DNA of 64,000 nucleotides from Sphingopyxis sp. (GCF_016704835.1 NZ_JADIZJ010000001.1:1163001-1227000); one strand, 5' to 3'; shown: positions 29,936 to 39,391, counted from the first letter of the stretch. Made by a program: numbers and translations. The notes: a model not told the origin generated them from the letters alone.

Positions 29936-32900
29936 ATGAAATCAGGCACCCGCCCCCAGGTGTTTCTGGCCGCAACGGCCTCGGTAATCGCCTTGATCGC
30001 GACCCCCGTTGCGGCGCAGAGCGGGGATGACGACATCATCGTCACCGGATCGCGGATCGCGAAAAGCGAATTCACCAGCGCCGATCCGATCCAGGTCATC
30101 GACCCCGACAGCGCCAAATTGCAGGGGCAGGTTCAGCTCGCCGACATCTTGCAGTCGACCCCGGCGGCGCAGGGATCGATCCAGATCAATTCGGCGCTGT
30201 CGAACCGGGTCATCGCCAATGGCGGCAATGATGTGCAGAGCGTGTCGCTCCGCGGCCTCGGCGCCGAGCGGACGCTGGTGCTGATCAACGGGCGCCGCGC
30301 GGGACCGGCGGGGATCCGCGGCGCGGTTGCGCCGTTCGACCTCAACGTCCTGCCGCTGTCGGTGGTGCGCCAGGTCGAGATCCTCAAGACCGGCGCCTCG
30401 TCGATTTATGGGTCTGACGCCGTCGCAGGCGTGGTCAACATCCTGACCCGCGACGACCTGAACGGGTTCGAGGGCGGCGGCTTTTCGTCGGTAACCGAAC
30501 ATGGCGGCGGCGAAAGCTATGGCGCCGACGCGAGTTTCGGCAAGACGTTCGACCGCGGCCATTTTTTCGCGACGGTTGACTATTTCCGCCAGCAGAACCT
30601 CACGCGCCGCGATCGCGGCTTCCTGTTCTGCTCGGAAGAATATCTGAAGCGCGAAGCCGATGGAAGCCGCGCCGACATCGTCGATTTCCGCACCGGAAGG
30701 CCTGCGTGCAGTAGCGCCTTGGGCAATGCGATCGTCTTCAGCGACTTTTCGGGGGTCGATCAGGACGGCTTTCCGACTTTTGGCCCCGGGCTGATCGCGT
30801 CGAACGGACAGGCGATTTTTGCCGGACAATATGGCGCCGAATTTGCCGGGGTCGGCATATCGCTGAACGCCTATAACCCGATCGGAGTGTTCGGTCCGGC
30901 CAATTTCTTCGGGCTCAATTTCGACGGCCCGTCGACCGGCGCGCTTAACAAATTCGAACCGGTCGAGCAGAATTCGGACGTGTTTTCGGGGGTCAGTCGG
31001 ATCAGCGCTTTCGCCGATGCTGCCTATGACGTCACCGATAGAATCACCCTCTACAGCGAAGCGCTGTTCAGCAACCGCAAGTCGCACAACAACGGCTTTC
31101 AGGTGATGACGCTCGAACAGTTCACCGGCGCGTCGATGCTGCCCTTTTTCCTGTGCAATCCGGCAGCGAACAATTGCGACCCGTTCGACATGGGCGACCC
31201 GTTCAACGGGGAGTTCGGCGGCAACATCATCCTGCGCCCGCGGGTGCTGGTGAAGACGGAAAGCCAAGCCGACATCGATTATTATCGCGGCGTGCTCGGG
31301 CTACGCGGCGAATTGGGTGGCGGCTGGAAATGGGACGTCCACGGCCAGCACAGCCGCTCGGACGCCAGTTACACCCAGGACGTTCTCTATCAGGACGCGC
31401 TCGCGTCGCAGACGCTGCGGACGCGCTCGTGCGTGGGAACGGTGACCGCGATCCGCGGGGTGCCGTGCATCGACATCGACTTCACCGACCCGCGGGTGCT
31501 GCGCGGCGATCTTACCCCGGCCGAGCGCGCTTTCCTGACCGGCCGCGAAACCGGGCACACGCTGTTCAAGCAGACGTCGGCCGAAGCGCTATTGACCGGC
31601 AAGTTGTTCACGCTGCCCGCAGGGTCGGTCGGCGCGGCTTTCGGCACGAATATTCGGCGCGACGAGATCAACGACACGCCGGGCGACGCGACGCTGGCCG
31701 GCAATGTCGCGAATTTCACGACCTCGGGCATCACTGCGGGCCGCACCGTGTCCAAGGAATTGTTCGGCGAAGTCGAGGTGCCGCTGCTCGCAGGCGTGCC
31801 GATGATCGAACGGCTGACCTTGTCGGGCGCGGCGCGCTATACGCATGTCGAAGCGACGCGCCGCGACGGGGTGGAGGACGATTTCAGCGACACGACGTGG
31901 AAGGTCGGCGCCGACTGGGCGGTAACCGACTGGCTGCGCTTTCGCGGCACCTGGGGGACATCGTTTCGCGCCCCGGCCCTGTTCGAACTGTTCCTCGAGA
32001 ATCAGACGGGCTTTCTGGGCCAGCAGGACATCGATCCGTGCATCCAGACCGCGGCGCGGCTCGCGGCGGGGGCAATTAGCCAGCGCGTATTCGACAATTG
32101 CGCCGCCGACGGCATCGGTCCGAATTTTGCTGGCGGGGTCGGCCCCGCGACGATCGCGTCGGGCGGCGGGATCGGTCAGCTCAAACCCGAAACCTCGACC
32201 GCAAAGACGGTCTCGGTGATCCTGACCCCAGATCTGTCGGGGGCGCTGTGGGGCGGACTGCGCGCCAGCCTGGCGGTCGATTATTTCGACATCAAGGTGA
32301 AGGACGAGATCACCCTTCTCGGCGCGGGCAATATCCTGCGCGGCTGTTATGATTCCGAGGTCGCCGACGAACCGCTCTGCAGCCTGTTCACCCGATCGAC
32401 AACGGCGGGTCCCGACGCGCTAAGCGTCGCGGCGGTGACCGACCGCTATGTCAATATCAGCCGCCAGCGCAACCGCGGCGTCGACCTGTCGCTGGCGATC
32501 GATCAGGATCTCGGCACCCTCGGCGCGTTGACCTTTCGCGCGCAGATGACCTGGCAGGTCGAGGACAAGGTCGCGCTGTTTCCCGGCGCGACAATCGACG
32601 ACAATGGCACGATCGGCAATCCGAAATGGGTCGGCGATTTTAACCTGGGCTGGATAAAGGGCGGCTGGACCTTGTTCTACGGACTCGACGTGACCGGCGC
32701 CGCGTCGAATATGGATGACCTGCTGCGCGCGCAGGGCGGCGATCCGTGCCGCACCTCGAGCTTCCGCCCCGGCGGGCGTTTCTGCCCCGACGTCAGCGTG
32801 CCGGCGACCTTCTATCACTCGCTGTCGCTGAGCCGCGAGGTTGCCGATCGGTTCCGGATCACGCTGGGGGTCGCGAACCTGTTCGACACCCCGCCGCCAC

Positions 32901-33016
32901 GTGTATCGACGGTGGTGACCGCAACGCCGCCGGTGATCGGGCAGGCGCCGGCGTTCGGGACGCAATATGATTATCTGGGACGGCGGGTTTTCTTGCGTGT
33001 GCGGGGGCGGATGTAA
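29936..33016 (+). CDS. TonB-dependent receptor, intact (1026 aa)
   Basis: Complete outer-membrane receptor. Signal peptide MKSGTRPQVFLAATA...VAAQ is followed by a TonB-box-like DDIIVTGSRI, a plug domain (residues 45-170, with VSLRGLGAERTLVLINGRR and SSIYGSDAVAGVVNI) and a 22-strand barrel ending in ...RVRGRM. A late Cys pair (RGCYDSE...PLCSLF) matches the pattern in the partial receptor at the window start. No sigma/anti-sigma pair or transducer extension is present, so it is probably not a FecA-type regulator. The M20 peptidase gene follows on the same strand after a repeat; import plus peptidase suggests peptide or amino-acid conjugates, but this is inference. A GTG-initiated extension (from 29816) would destroy the signal peptide and is rejected. 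Confidence 0.95.
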   Translation: MKSGTRPQVFLAATASVIALIATPVAAQSGDDDIIVTGSRIAKSEFTSADPIQVIDPDSAKLQGQVQLADILQSTPAAQGSIQINSALSNRVIANGGNDVQSVSLRGLGAERTLVLINGRRAGPAGIRGAVAPFDLNVLPLSVVRQVEILKTGASSIYGSDAVAGVVNILTRDDLNGFEGGGFSSVTEHGGGESYGADASFGKTFDRGHFFATVDYFRQQNLTRRDRGFLFCSEEYLKREADGSRADIVDFRTGRPACSSALGNAIVFSDFSGVDQDGFPTFGPGLIASNGQAIFAGQYGAEFAGVGISLNAYNPIGVFGPANFFGLNFDGPSTGALNKFEPVEQNSDVFSGVSRISAFADAAYDVTDRITLYSEALFSNRKSHNNGFQVMTLEQFTGASMLPFFLCNPAANNCDPFDMGDPFNGEFGGNIILRPRVLVKTESQADIDYYRGVLGLRGELGGGWKWDVHGQHSRSDASYTQDVLYQDALASQTLRTRSCVGTVTAIRGVPCIDIDFTDPRVLRGDLTPAERAFLTGRETGHTLFKQTSAEALLTGKLFTLPAGSVGAAFGTNIRRDEINDTPGDATLAGNVANFTTSGITAGRTVSKELFGEVEVPLLAGVPMIERLTLSGAARYTHVEATRRDGVEDDFSDTTWKVGADWAVTDWLRFRGTWGTSFRAPALFELFLENQTGFLGQQDIDPCIQTAARLAAGAISQRVFDNCAADGIGPNFAGGVGPATIASGGGIGQLKPETSTAKTVSVILTPDLSGALWGGLRASLAVDYFDIKVKDEITLLGAGNILRGCYDSEVADEPLCSLFTRSTTAGPDALSVAAVTDRYVNISRQRNRGVDLSLAIDQDLGTLGALTFRAQMTWQVEDKVALFPGATIDDNGTIGNPKWVGDFNLGWIKGGWTLFYGLDVTGAASNMDDLLRAQGGDPCRTSSFRPGGRFCPDVSVPATFYHSLSLSREVADRFRITLGVANLFDTPPPRVSTVVTATPPVIGQAPAFGTQYDYLGRRVFLRVRGRM

Positions 33017-33057
33017 AGGCGGAGTATGGCGGATTTGGAGCGGACTGTTATCGAATT

Positions 33058-33166
33058 TCGTCATGCTGAACCTGTTGCAGCATCCATAGCCTGAGCGTTA
33101 ATTCCGTGCAGTGCCAAAGGAGACGGCAGGCCATGGCCCCTGGAATATGTTCAGGGTGACGAGTGA
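33058..33166. repeat. Sphingomonad intergenic repeat, GTCATGCTGAAC family
   Basis: The left arm CGTCATGCTGAACCTGTTGC runs on into AGCATCCAT; the right arm begins GCCATGGCCCCTGGAATATG and ends TTCAGGGTGACGAG at 33166. The arms are imperfect inverted repeats of about 30 bases around a variable centre. A single left arm occurs at the pbpC 5' end. The element fills most of the 250-base gap between the TBDR and the M20 gene. Confidence 0.75.
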
Positions 33167-33266
33167 AGAGATGTTCGCAAGTCGGTCGTTTCCCGGCATG
33201 CGGTCTTAGTGCTGTGCCGGCAATTGACGCTTGCCGTCTGCCTACGTCCCGCCATAGTCCGTGGTC

Positions 33267-34640
33267 ATGCGCAACCTTACCGCCACGCTCGCCCTCGCCG
33301 CCGCCCTGCTCGCCGCCGCGCCCGTCCACGCCAAACCCGCCGACGCTGGCGCGGCGAAGCAGATTCTCAAGGACAGCATCGCGATCCCGACGGTCGAGGG
33401 GCGCGGCAAGGTACCCGAACTCGCGGCCTATTACGCCAGTGTGCTCAAAGCCGCGGGTTATGCCGACAGCGACATTGAAATCACCCCGATGGGTGAAACC
33501 GCAACCTTCGCCGCCACGCTCGCCGGGACGACGAAGCAAAAGCCGATCGTCCTGCTTGGCCATATGGACGTGGTCGAGGCCGATGCGAAGGACTGGACGC
33601 GCGATCCCTTCGTCCCGGTCGAGGAGAATGGCTATATTTTCGGGCGCGGGTCGGAAGACAACAAGTTCGACGTGTCGATGATGGTCGCGGCGATGGCGCA
33701 GCTCAAGAAAGAGGGCTTCAAGCCGAAACGTTCGATCATCCTGCTGCTCTCGGGCGATGAGGAAACCTCGATGACCACGACGCGCGCGCTCGCGGCGCAG
33801 TATAAGGGCGCCGAATTTGCGCTCAACGGCGACGGCGGCGGCGGGCTGATCGGTGAGGATGGCAAGCCGCAATATTACGGGCTGCAGGCGGGCGAAAAAA
33901 CCTATGCCGACTTCGTCCTCGAAGTCACCAACCCCGGCGGCCACAGCTCGCGGCCCGCGGACACCAATGCCATCGTCCAGCTGTCAACCGCGCTGGCCAA
34001 GGTCGGCGCCTATCGCTTCACGCCGCAGCAGAATGAGCTGACGAAAATCGGCATGCCGATCGTCGCCGATCAGGTCGGCGGCGCTATCGGCGCCGCGCTC
34101 AAGGCCTTTGCCGCCAATCCTGCCGACGCCAAGGCGATCGCGACGATTCGCGCCGACCCCGAATATGTCGGCCAGATCGGCACAACTTGCGTGCCGACGC
34201 TCGTCAAGGGCGGTCACGCCGAAAACGCGCTGCCCCAGCGCGCCACCGCCAACATCAACTGCCGCATCTTTCCCGGGATCGCCGTGGAAACGGTGCGCGC
34301 CGAACTGGAAAAGCTGATCGCCGATCCCGCGGTCAAGGTGAACACCGATCCCGACGCCAGCGCGAGCGACGCCTCGCCGCTGCGTCCCGACGTCGTGGGT
34401 GCGGTGACCAAGGCGGTGCATGCGCGCGCGCCGGGCTTGCCGATCGTGCCGTCGATGAGCGGCGGGGCGACCGACAGCTATCATTTCCGCAAGGTCGGGG
34501 TGCCGAGCTATGGCGTCGCGGGGCTGTTCTCGAAAGCGAGCGACAGCTTCGCGCACGGGCTCAACGAGCGCGTCCCGGTCGATGCGATCGCCCCCGCGCT
34601 GGCGCATTGGGACAGTTTGCTGCGCGATTTGTCGAAGTAG
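33267..34640 (+). CDS. Exported M20-family metallopeptidase (457 aa)
   Basis: A dizinc peptidase or amidohydrolase of the M20/ArgE/DapE group. Signal peptide MRNLTATLALAAALLAAAPVHA sends it to the periplasm. The metal-site segments are clear: VLLGHMDVVEAD, FGRGSEDNK with the bridging Asp, and LLLSGDEETS with the catalytic Glu. A dimerisation domain sits between about residues 215 and 330, and the last His is in SFAHGLNERV. The ATG at 33267 was chosen over a GTG two codons earlier. Its substrate is unknown; the neighbouring TBDR hints at processing imported peptides. Confidence 0.94.
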   Translation: MRNLTATLALAAALLAAAPVHAKPADAGAAKQILKDSIAIPTVEGRGKVPELAAYYASVLKAAGYADSDIEITPMGETATFAATLAGTTKQKPIVLLGHMDVVEADAKDWTRDPFVPVEENGYIFGRGSEDNKFDVSMMVAAMAQLKKEGFKPKRSIILLLSGDEETSMTTTRALAAQYKGAEFALNGDGGGGLIGEDGKPQYYGLQAGEKTYADFVLEVTNPGGHSSRPADTNAIVQLSTALAKVGAYRFTPQQNELTKIGMPIVADQVGGAIGAALKAFAANPADAKAIATIRADPEYVGQIGTTCVPTLVKGGHAENALPQRATANINCRIFPGIAVETVRAELEKLIADPAVKVNTDPDASASDASPLRPDVVGAVTKAVHARAPGLPIVPSMSGGATDSYHFRKVGVPSYGVAGLFSKASDSFAHGLNERVPVDAIAPALAHWDSLLRDLSK

Positions 34641-34673
34641 GAGATCATCGCCCCGTCTGCGCGCAGCTGGCGG

Positions 34674-35264
34674 CTATACCAGCGCCCCCACCGCGCGCTC
34701 GATCATCGCCACCGCCGCTTCGGCGCCGAAGCTGCCTGCATCGAGCGATAGCTCGAGCCACAGCCCGTCGACCATCGCGGTCAGCATGATCGCCAGCCGC
34801 TCGGCATCCTCCGCGCCGCACGCGACCAGCAACTCGCCCAGCCGCGCGCGGTACCCCGCGTAACTATCCATGTGAATGGCCGCCATCCGCGTATCGCTCC
34901 GCGCCAGCGCCCAGAACGCCGTCCACGCCCCGAGCAGCTCGGGATCGGTCACCGGCGATCGAAAGCTGGCGGTCAGATACGCCAGCAATTGTGCGCGCGG
35001 CTCGGGGGCGGCGCCTGCGACCGCCTCGGCAAAAATCGCATCCATCCGGTCGCTGGTCGCCTCGTAAGTGGCGGCGACCAGATCGTCGATGCCGGCAAAA
35101 TAATGGCGCAGCAGCCCCGGCGACACTCCCGCCTTCGCGCAGATCGCGCGAACATTGCTGCCGACAAGGCCATGTTCGGCGAGCACTGCAGCGGTCGCCT
35201 CGATCAGGTCCGCCCGTCGGGCATCGGCGCTTTCGCGCGTAAAGGCTTGGCGAACGGGCTGCAT
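34674..35264 (-). CDS. TetR-family repressor, BetI-like (196 aa)
   Basis: Residues 10-60 form the helix-turn-helix (ADLIEATAAVLAEHGLVGSNVRAICAKAGVSPGLLRHYF), close in pattern to BetI, the repressor of glycine betaine synthesis genes. The C-terminal ligand domain ends VDGLWLELSLDAG, also BetI-like. The start is the ATG at 35264 that faces the Rieske gene; the longer in-frame extension would run through the operator and into the Rieske gene. It is divergent from the Rieske operon with a 22-bp palindrome between them, so it probably represses that operon and itself. The inducer is unknown. Confidence 0.93.
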   Translation of the reverse strand: MQPVRQAFTRESADARRADLIEATAAVLAEHGLVGSNVRAICAKAGVSPGLLRHYFAGIDDLVAATYEATSDRMDAIFAEAVAGAAPEPRAQLLAYLTASFRSPVTDPELLGAWTAFWALARSDTRMAAIHMDSYAGYRARLGELLVACGAEDAERLAIMLTAMVDGLWLELSLDAGSFGAEAAVAMIERAVGALV

Positions 35265-35265
35265 A

Positions 35266-35287
35266 TTGTTATACGTTTGTACAACAA
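35266..35287. promoter_or_regulatory. Candidate TetR operator between repressor and Rieske operon
   Basis: A near-perfect palindrome, TTGTTATAC-N4-GTACAACAA (one mismatch between the nine-base arms), occupies 22 of the 33 bases between the two divergent start codons. Its size and place fit a TetR-family operator that would block both genes. Confidence 0.65.
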
Positions 35288-35297
35288 GGATCGACTC

Positions 35298-36461
35298 ATG
35301 GCAACGCTGCGCGACACTTTCGATAACATCGACCCGCAAGACGGCTGGTCGCTCTCCGCGTGGACTTATAGCGACCCCGATTTCTACGCCGTCGAAATGG
35401 AGCGGATTTTCCGCCCCAGCTGGCAGGTCGTCTGTCATGCTTCAGACATTCCGAACCCTGGCGATTGGCATAGCATTGATTATTGCGGCGAGAGCGTCAT
35501 CGTCGTCCGCGGCACCGACCGCGTGGTGCGTGCCTTCACCAACGTCTGCCGCCACCGCGGTTCGCGGCTGGTCGACGGCGCCGCGGGCTGCGCGAAAAAA
35601 CTCGTCTGCCCCTATCACGCCTGGACCTACGACCTCGACGGCCGCCTGACCGGCGTTCCCGACAGTGCCAGCTATCCGACGCTCGACAAGGGCAAAGCGG
35701 GGCTCGTCCCCGTGGGCCTCGAACAATGGCGCGGCTTCTGGTTCGTGCGGCTCGTGGACGATGGCGGCCCGTCGGTCGCGCGCATGATGGCGCCCTATGA
35801 AGCGCAGGTTGCGCCGTACCGTTTCGAGGAACTCGGCGCGCTCGGTCGCGTCACGCTACGCCCGCGCGACGTGAACTGGAAGAATGTCGGCGACAATTAT
35901 TCCGACGGCCTCCACATCCCCGTCGCGCACCCCGGCCTCACCCGCCTGTTCGGCAAAAGCTATGGCGTCGAAGCGACCGATCATGTCGACCGGATGTGGG
36001 GGGATTTGATCGATCGCACCTCGGTGAACTGGTCCGAGCGGATGTATCAGCGGCTGCTGCCCCCTGTGCCGCATTTGCCCGAAGCGAACCAGCGCCACTG
36101 GCTCTATTTCAAGCTGTGGCCCAATGTCGCGTTCGACATCTATCCCGACCAGGTTGATTTCATGCAATGGTTGCCCACCGGACCGACCAGCTGCCTGATC
36201 CGCGAAATTTCTTATGTGCTCCCCGATGAGCGCCGCGAGATGCGCGCCGCGCGTTATCTCAACTGGCGGATCAACCGTCAGGTCAATGCCGAGGACACCG
36301 AACTGATCACCCGCGTCCAGCAGGGGATGCAGTCGAAAAGCTTCACCGTGGGACCGCTCAGCGACAAGGAAGTCTGCCTCAAGCAATTCTGTTCGCGGAT
36401 GCGCGACATCATTCCCGAGGCGCGGCTGGAGAAAGCGCCGCAATCGGGGTGGAGCAAGTAA
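35298..36461 (+). CDS. Rieske non-heme iron oxygenase, alpha subunit type (387 aa)
   Basis: Catalytic component of a ring-hydroxylating or demethylating oxygenase. The Rieske [2Fe-2S] cluster is held by CRHRGS and CPYHAW (about residues 86-108). The catalytic domain has the mononuclear-iron motif NWKNVGDNYSDGLHIPVAHPG, in which the two His and a later Asp bind iron. It resembles the group that includes the glycine betaine and carnitine oxygenases, in line with a BetI-like neighbour; an aromatic substrate is also possible. No ferredoxin reductase gene is next to it. The ATG at 35298 follows AAGGATC. Confidence 0.92.
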   Translation: MATLRDTFDNIDPQDGWSLSAWTYSDPDFYAVEMERIFRPSWQVVCHASDIPNPGDWHSIDYCGESVIVVRGTDRVVRAFTNVCRHRGSRLVDGAAGCAKKLVCPYHAWTYDLDGRLTGVPDSASYPTLDKGKAGLVPVGLEQWRGFWFVRLVDDGGPSVARMMAPYEAQVAPYRFEELGALGRVTLRPRDVNWKNVGDNYSDGLHIPVAHPGLTRLFGKSYGVEATDHVDRMWGDLIDRTSVNWSERMYQRLLPPVPHLPEANQRHWLYFKLWPNVAFDIYPDQVDFMQWLPTGPTSCLIREISYVLPDERREMRAARYLNWRINRQVNAEDTELITRVQQGMQSKSFTVGPLSDKEVCLKQFCSRMRDIIPEARLEKAPQSGWSK

Positions 36462-36463
36462 GT

Positions 36464-36572
36464 CCCCCTCTCGCTTGCGGGAGGGGTTAGGGGAGGACTG
36501 TTGCCCTCCCAGTCAGTTTTGTCAGCGGGACAGGCCCTTCCCCGGGGCGCCTCCCGCAAGTGGGAGGGGAGT
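36464..36572. repeat. Intergenic repeat, CTCCCGC...GGGAGGGG family
   Basis: Contains CCCCTCTCGCTTGCGGGAGG (36465-36484) and, near the other end, CTCCCGCAAGTGGGAGGGG (36551-36569), each a small hairpin. Such GGGAGGGGTTAGGGG units are common between genes in many proteobacteria. The right-hand GGGAGGGGAG is the apparent ribosome-binding site of the following monooxygenase gene. Confidence 0.7.
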
Positions 36573-36575
36573 GGA

Positions 36576-37790
36576 ATGCGCGATCACCCTGTCATCATCG
36601 TCGGCGGCGGTCCCGCCGGCATGGTCGCCGGCCTGCTGCTTGCACGCGCCGGGGTTCCCGTCACCGTGCTCGAAAAGCACGCCGATTTTCTCCGCGATTT
36701 CCGCGGCGACACGGTACATCCCTCGACGCTGCAACTCTTCCACGAAATCGGTCTGCTCGACGAGCTGCTGAAACTGCCGCACGCGAAAGTCGATACCGCG
36801 ACGCTCGACCTGCTCGGCGGTCGCTACACGATCGCCTCGCTCAAGAATCTGCCTGTCGCCGCTCCCTATATCGCGATGATGCCGCAATGGGATCTGCTCG
36901 ACTTCGTCGCCAGGCAAGGCGCATGCTATCCGACCTTCACGCTGCGCCAATCGACCGAAGCGACCGGGCTGACCTTCGACGCGGCGGACCGGGCGAGCGG
37001 GGTGACGCTCGCGACCGGTGAAACATTACCCGCGCGCCTCGTCATCGCTGCCGATGGCCGCCGCTCGGTGCTTCGCGACGCCGCGACTCTGCCCCTCGAA
37101 GACCTCGGCGCGCCGATGGACGTGTTGTGGTTCCGCGTGCCCATGCCCGCCGACGCATCGACCGACGTGCCGCTTGGAACCATCGACAAGCGCGGCATGG
37201 TCGTCGCCATCCCGCGCGGCGATTATTGGCAATGCGCCCGGATCATTCCGAAGGGCGGCTTTCCTGCGATTGAAGCGCGCGGGATCGACGCCTTTCGCGC
37301 CGACGTCGTCGCGCTCGTTCCCGGCATTGCGGTCGGAATCGGTGCGATCACGACCTTTGAAGATGTAAAACTGCTTTCGGTCGCCCTCGATAGGCTGACG
37401 CGCTGGTCACGCCCCGGCTTGCTGGCGATCGGCGATGCCGCGCACGCGATGTCGCCCGTCGGCGGTGTCGGCATCAATCTGGCGGTGCAGGATGCCGTTG
37501 CGACCGCCAATATCCTTGCCGCGCCGCTTGCCTCTGGGGCCGATCCTGACCCGCTGCTCGCCAAGGTGCAGGAGCGTCGCTGGAAACCGACGACACGGAT
37601 GCAGTCGCTCCAGCGTTTCGCACATCTACGGGTCATCGAACCGATGCTGCTTGGGCAAATCGACCACGTCCCGCTCGCCGTTCGTTTGCTCAACCGCATC
37701 CCGATGCTGCGACAAATTCCGGGCCGGATCATCGGCCTCGGTTTCGGCCGCCAGCATGTCCAATCGCCGCTCGCCAAGGAATTTCAATGA
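36576..37790 (+). CDS. FAD-dependent monooxygenase, PHBH/UbiH-type (404 aa)
   Basis: A flavin monooxygenase of the p-hydroxybenzoate hydroxylase fold. FAD-binding GGGPAGMVAGLLLARAGV at the N-terminus, the DG motif LVIAADGRRSVLR near residue 150 and GDAAHAMSPVGGVGINLAVQDA near 290 are all present. The substrate is probably aromatic or polyketide-like, inferred from the family. The ATG at 36576 lies right after the repeat element. The last codon overlaps the next gene as ATGA, so the two proteins are translationally coupled. Confidence 0.94.
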   Translation: MRDHPVIIVGGGPAGMVAGLLLARAGVPVTVLEKHADFLRDFRGDTVHPSTLQLFHEIGLLDELLKLPHAKVDTATLDLLGGRYTIASLKNLPVAAPYIAMMPQWDLLDFVARQGACYPTFTLRQSTEATGLTFDAADRASGVTLATGETLPARLVIAADGRRSVLRDAATLPLEDLGAPMDVLWFRVPMPADASTDVPLGTIDKRGMVVAIPRGDYWQCARIIPKGGFPAIEARGIDAFRADVVALVPGIAVGIGAITTFEDVKLLSVALDRLTRWSRPGLLAIGDAAHAMSPVGGVGINLAVQDAVATANILAAPLASGADPDPLLAKVQERRWKPTTRMQSLQRFAHLRVIEPMLLGQIDHVPLAVRLLNRIPMLRQIPGRIIGLGFGRQHVQSPLAKEFQ

Positions 37791-39391
37791 CCAAAGCCTA
37801 TGACGCCCTGATCATCGGCGCCGGCCACAACGGCCTTGTCTGCGCTTTCTATCTCGCCAAGGCGGGGCTGAAGGTCCGTATCGTCGAGGCGCGCGACGTC
37901 GTCGGCGGCGCTGCGGTGACCGAGGAGTTCCATCCCGGTTTCCGCAATTCGGTCGCAAGCTATACCGTCAGCCTGCTCCAGCCCAAGGTCATCGCCGACA
38001 TGAAACTCGCCGATCATGGCTATCGCGTCATCGAGCGCCCAATCAGCAACTTCCTTCCGCAAGCGGACGGGGGTTATCTCAAGCTTGGCGGCGGGCTCGA
38101 ACGCACGCAAAAGGAATTTGCCCGCTTTTCGGTGCATGACGCCGCGCGCCTCCCCGCATATTATGACATGCTCGAAGGCGTCGCCGACGTGCTGCGCGAC
38201 CTCGCGCTCAAATCGCCGCCGAATGTCGGCGATGGCTTCAAGACGTTGCTTGACGCGGCGCGGCAGGGGCGCGGGTTGACCAGGCTCAGCCTGTCGCAGC
38301 AGCGCGACGTGCTCGAACTCTTCACCAAATCCGCACGCACTTTCCTCGACAGCTGGTTCGAAAGTGAGGCGGTCAAGGCCGCCTTTGGGTTCGACGCGGT
38401 TGTCGGTAACTATGCCAGCCCCGACACCCCGGGCAGCGCCTATGTGCTCCTCCACCACGTCTTTGGCGAAGTGAATGGCAAGAAGGGCGCGTGGGGCCAT
38501 AGCATCGGCGGTATGGGCGCGATCACCCAGATGATGGCCAAGGTCTGCACCCAGTTGGGCGTCGAGATCAGTCTTGAAGCGCCCGTTTCGCGCGTGCTCG
38601 TTGACGCCGGCAATGCGGTCGGGGTCAAACTTGTCAGCGGCGAAGAAATCGCCGCCGCCCGCGTGATCGCCAATGTCGGGCCGAAACTGCTCTACGAACG
38701 CATGTTCGACGAAGCCGATATCGCGCCCGAGTTCCGCCGCCGCATCAAGGCGTTCAAGGCGGGTAGCGGCACCTTCCGCATGAATGTCGCACTCAGCGAA
38801 CTGCCCAAATTCACCTGCCTGCCCGAACCAGGAGAGCATCATCAGTCGGGCATCATCCTCGCCCCGACGCTCGACTATATGGACCGCGCGTTCCTCGATG
38901 CGAAGCAATATGGCTGGTCGAAACAGCCGATCGTCGAAATGCTTATCCCATCGACGATCGACGACAGCCTCGCGCCGCCGGGCCAGCATGTCGCCAGCCT
39001 GTTCTGCCAGCAATTCGCGCCCGAGCTGCCTGACGGTCGCGACTGGGATGCCGAGGAAGGCGCAGCGGCCGACTGTATCATCGACACCGTCGAAGCCCAC
39101 GCTCCCGGCTTTCGCGCCTCGATCGTCGGTCGCCAGATCCTCAGCCCCAAGGGGCTTGAGCGCAAGTTCGGCCTTGTCGGCGGCGATATCATGCACGGCA
39201 ATATGAGCCTCGACCAGCTATGGTCGGCGCGCCCGGTGCTCGGCAATGGCGCGTATCGTGGGCCGCTGAAGGGGCTTTATATGTGCGGTGCGGGCACGCA
39301 TCCCGGCGGCGGCGTCACCGGCGCGCCCGGACACAATGCGGCGAAGGTCATCCTACGCGATCGGGGCTGGTTCGCGCCCCGTTGGGCCTGA
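37787..39391 (+). CDS. FAD-dependent oxidoreductase, PYROXD2/phytoene desaturase-like (534 aa)
   Basis: A two-dinucleotide-binding flavoprotein. The N-terminus has LIIGAGHNGLVCAFYLAKAGLKVRIVEAR, and the C-terminus LYMCGAGTHPGGGVTGAPGHNAAK is the typical closing motif of the phytoene-desaturase superfamily. Its closest general group is PYROXD2, whose reaction is not settled. It is the third gene of the Rieske operon, coupled by an ATGA overlap. Its last 39 bases overlap the convergent APC permease. An oxidation or desaturation step on the same compound as the two oxygenases is plausible but not shown. Confidence 0.93.
   Translation: MTKAYDALIIGAGHNGLVCAFYLAKAGLKVRIVEARDVVGGAAVTEEFHPGFRNSVASYTVSLLQPKVIADMKLADHGYRVIERPISNFLPQADGGYLKLGGGLERTQKEFARFSVHDAARLPAYYDMLEGVADVLRDLALKSPPNVGDGFKTLLDAARQGRGLTRLSLSQQRDVLELFTKSARTFLDSWFESEAVKAAFGFDAVVGNYASPDTPGSAYVLLHHVFGEVNGKKGAWGHSIGGMGAITQMMAKVCTQLGVEISLEAPVSRVLVDAGNAVGVKLVSGEEIAAARVIANVGPKLLYERMFDEADIAPEFRRRIKAFKAGSGTFRMNVALSELPKFTCLPEPGEHHQSGIILAPTLDYMDRAFLDAKQYGWSKQPIVEMLIPSTIDDSLAPPGQHVASLFCQQFAPELPDGRDWDAEEGAAADCIIDTVEAHAPGFRASIVGRQILSPKGLERKFGLVGGDIMHGNMSLDQLWSARPVLGNGAYRGPLKGLYMCGAGTHPGGGVTGAPGHNAAKVILRDRGWFAPRWA

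Noticed and set aside
37784..39196. 470-codon minus-strand frame opposite the PYROXD2-like gene
   Set aside because: Antisense to a gene with clear FAD motifs; no ribosome-binding site or domain.
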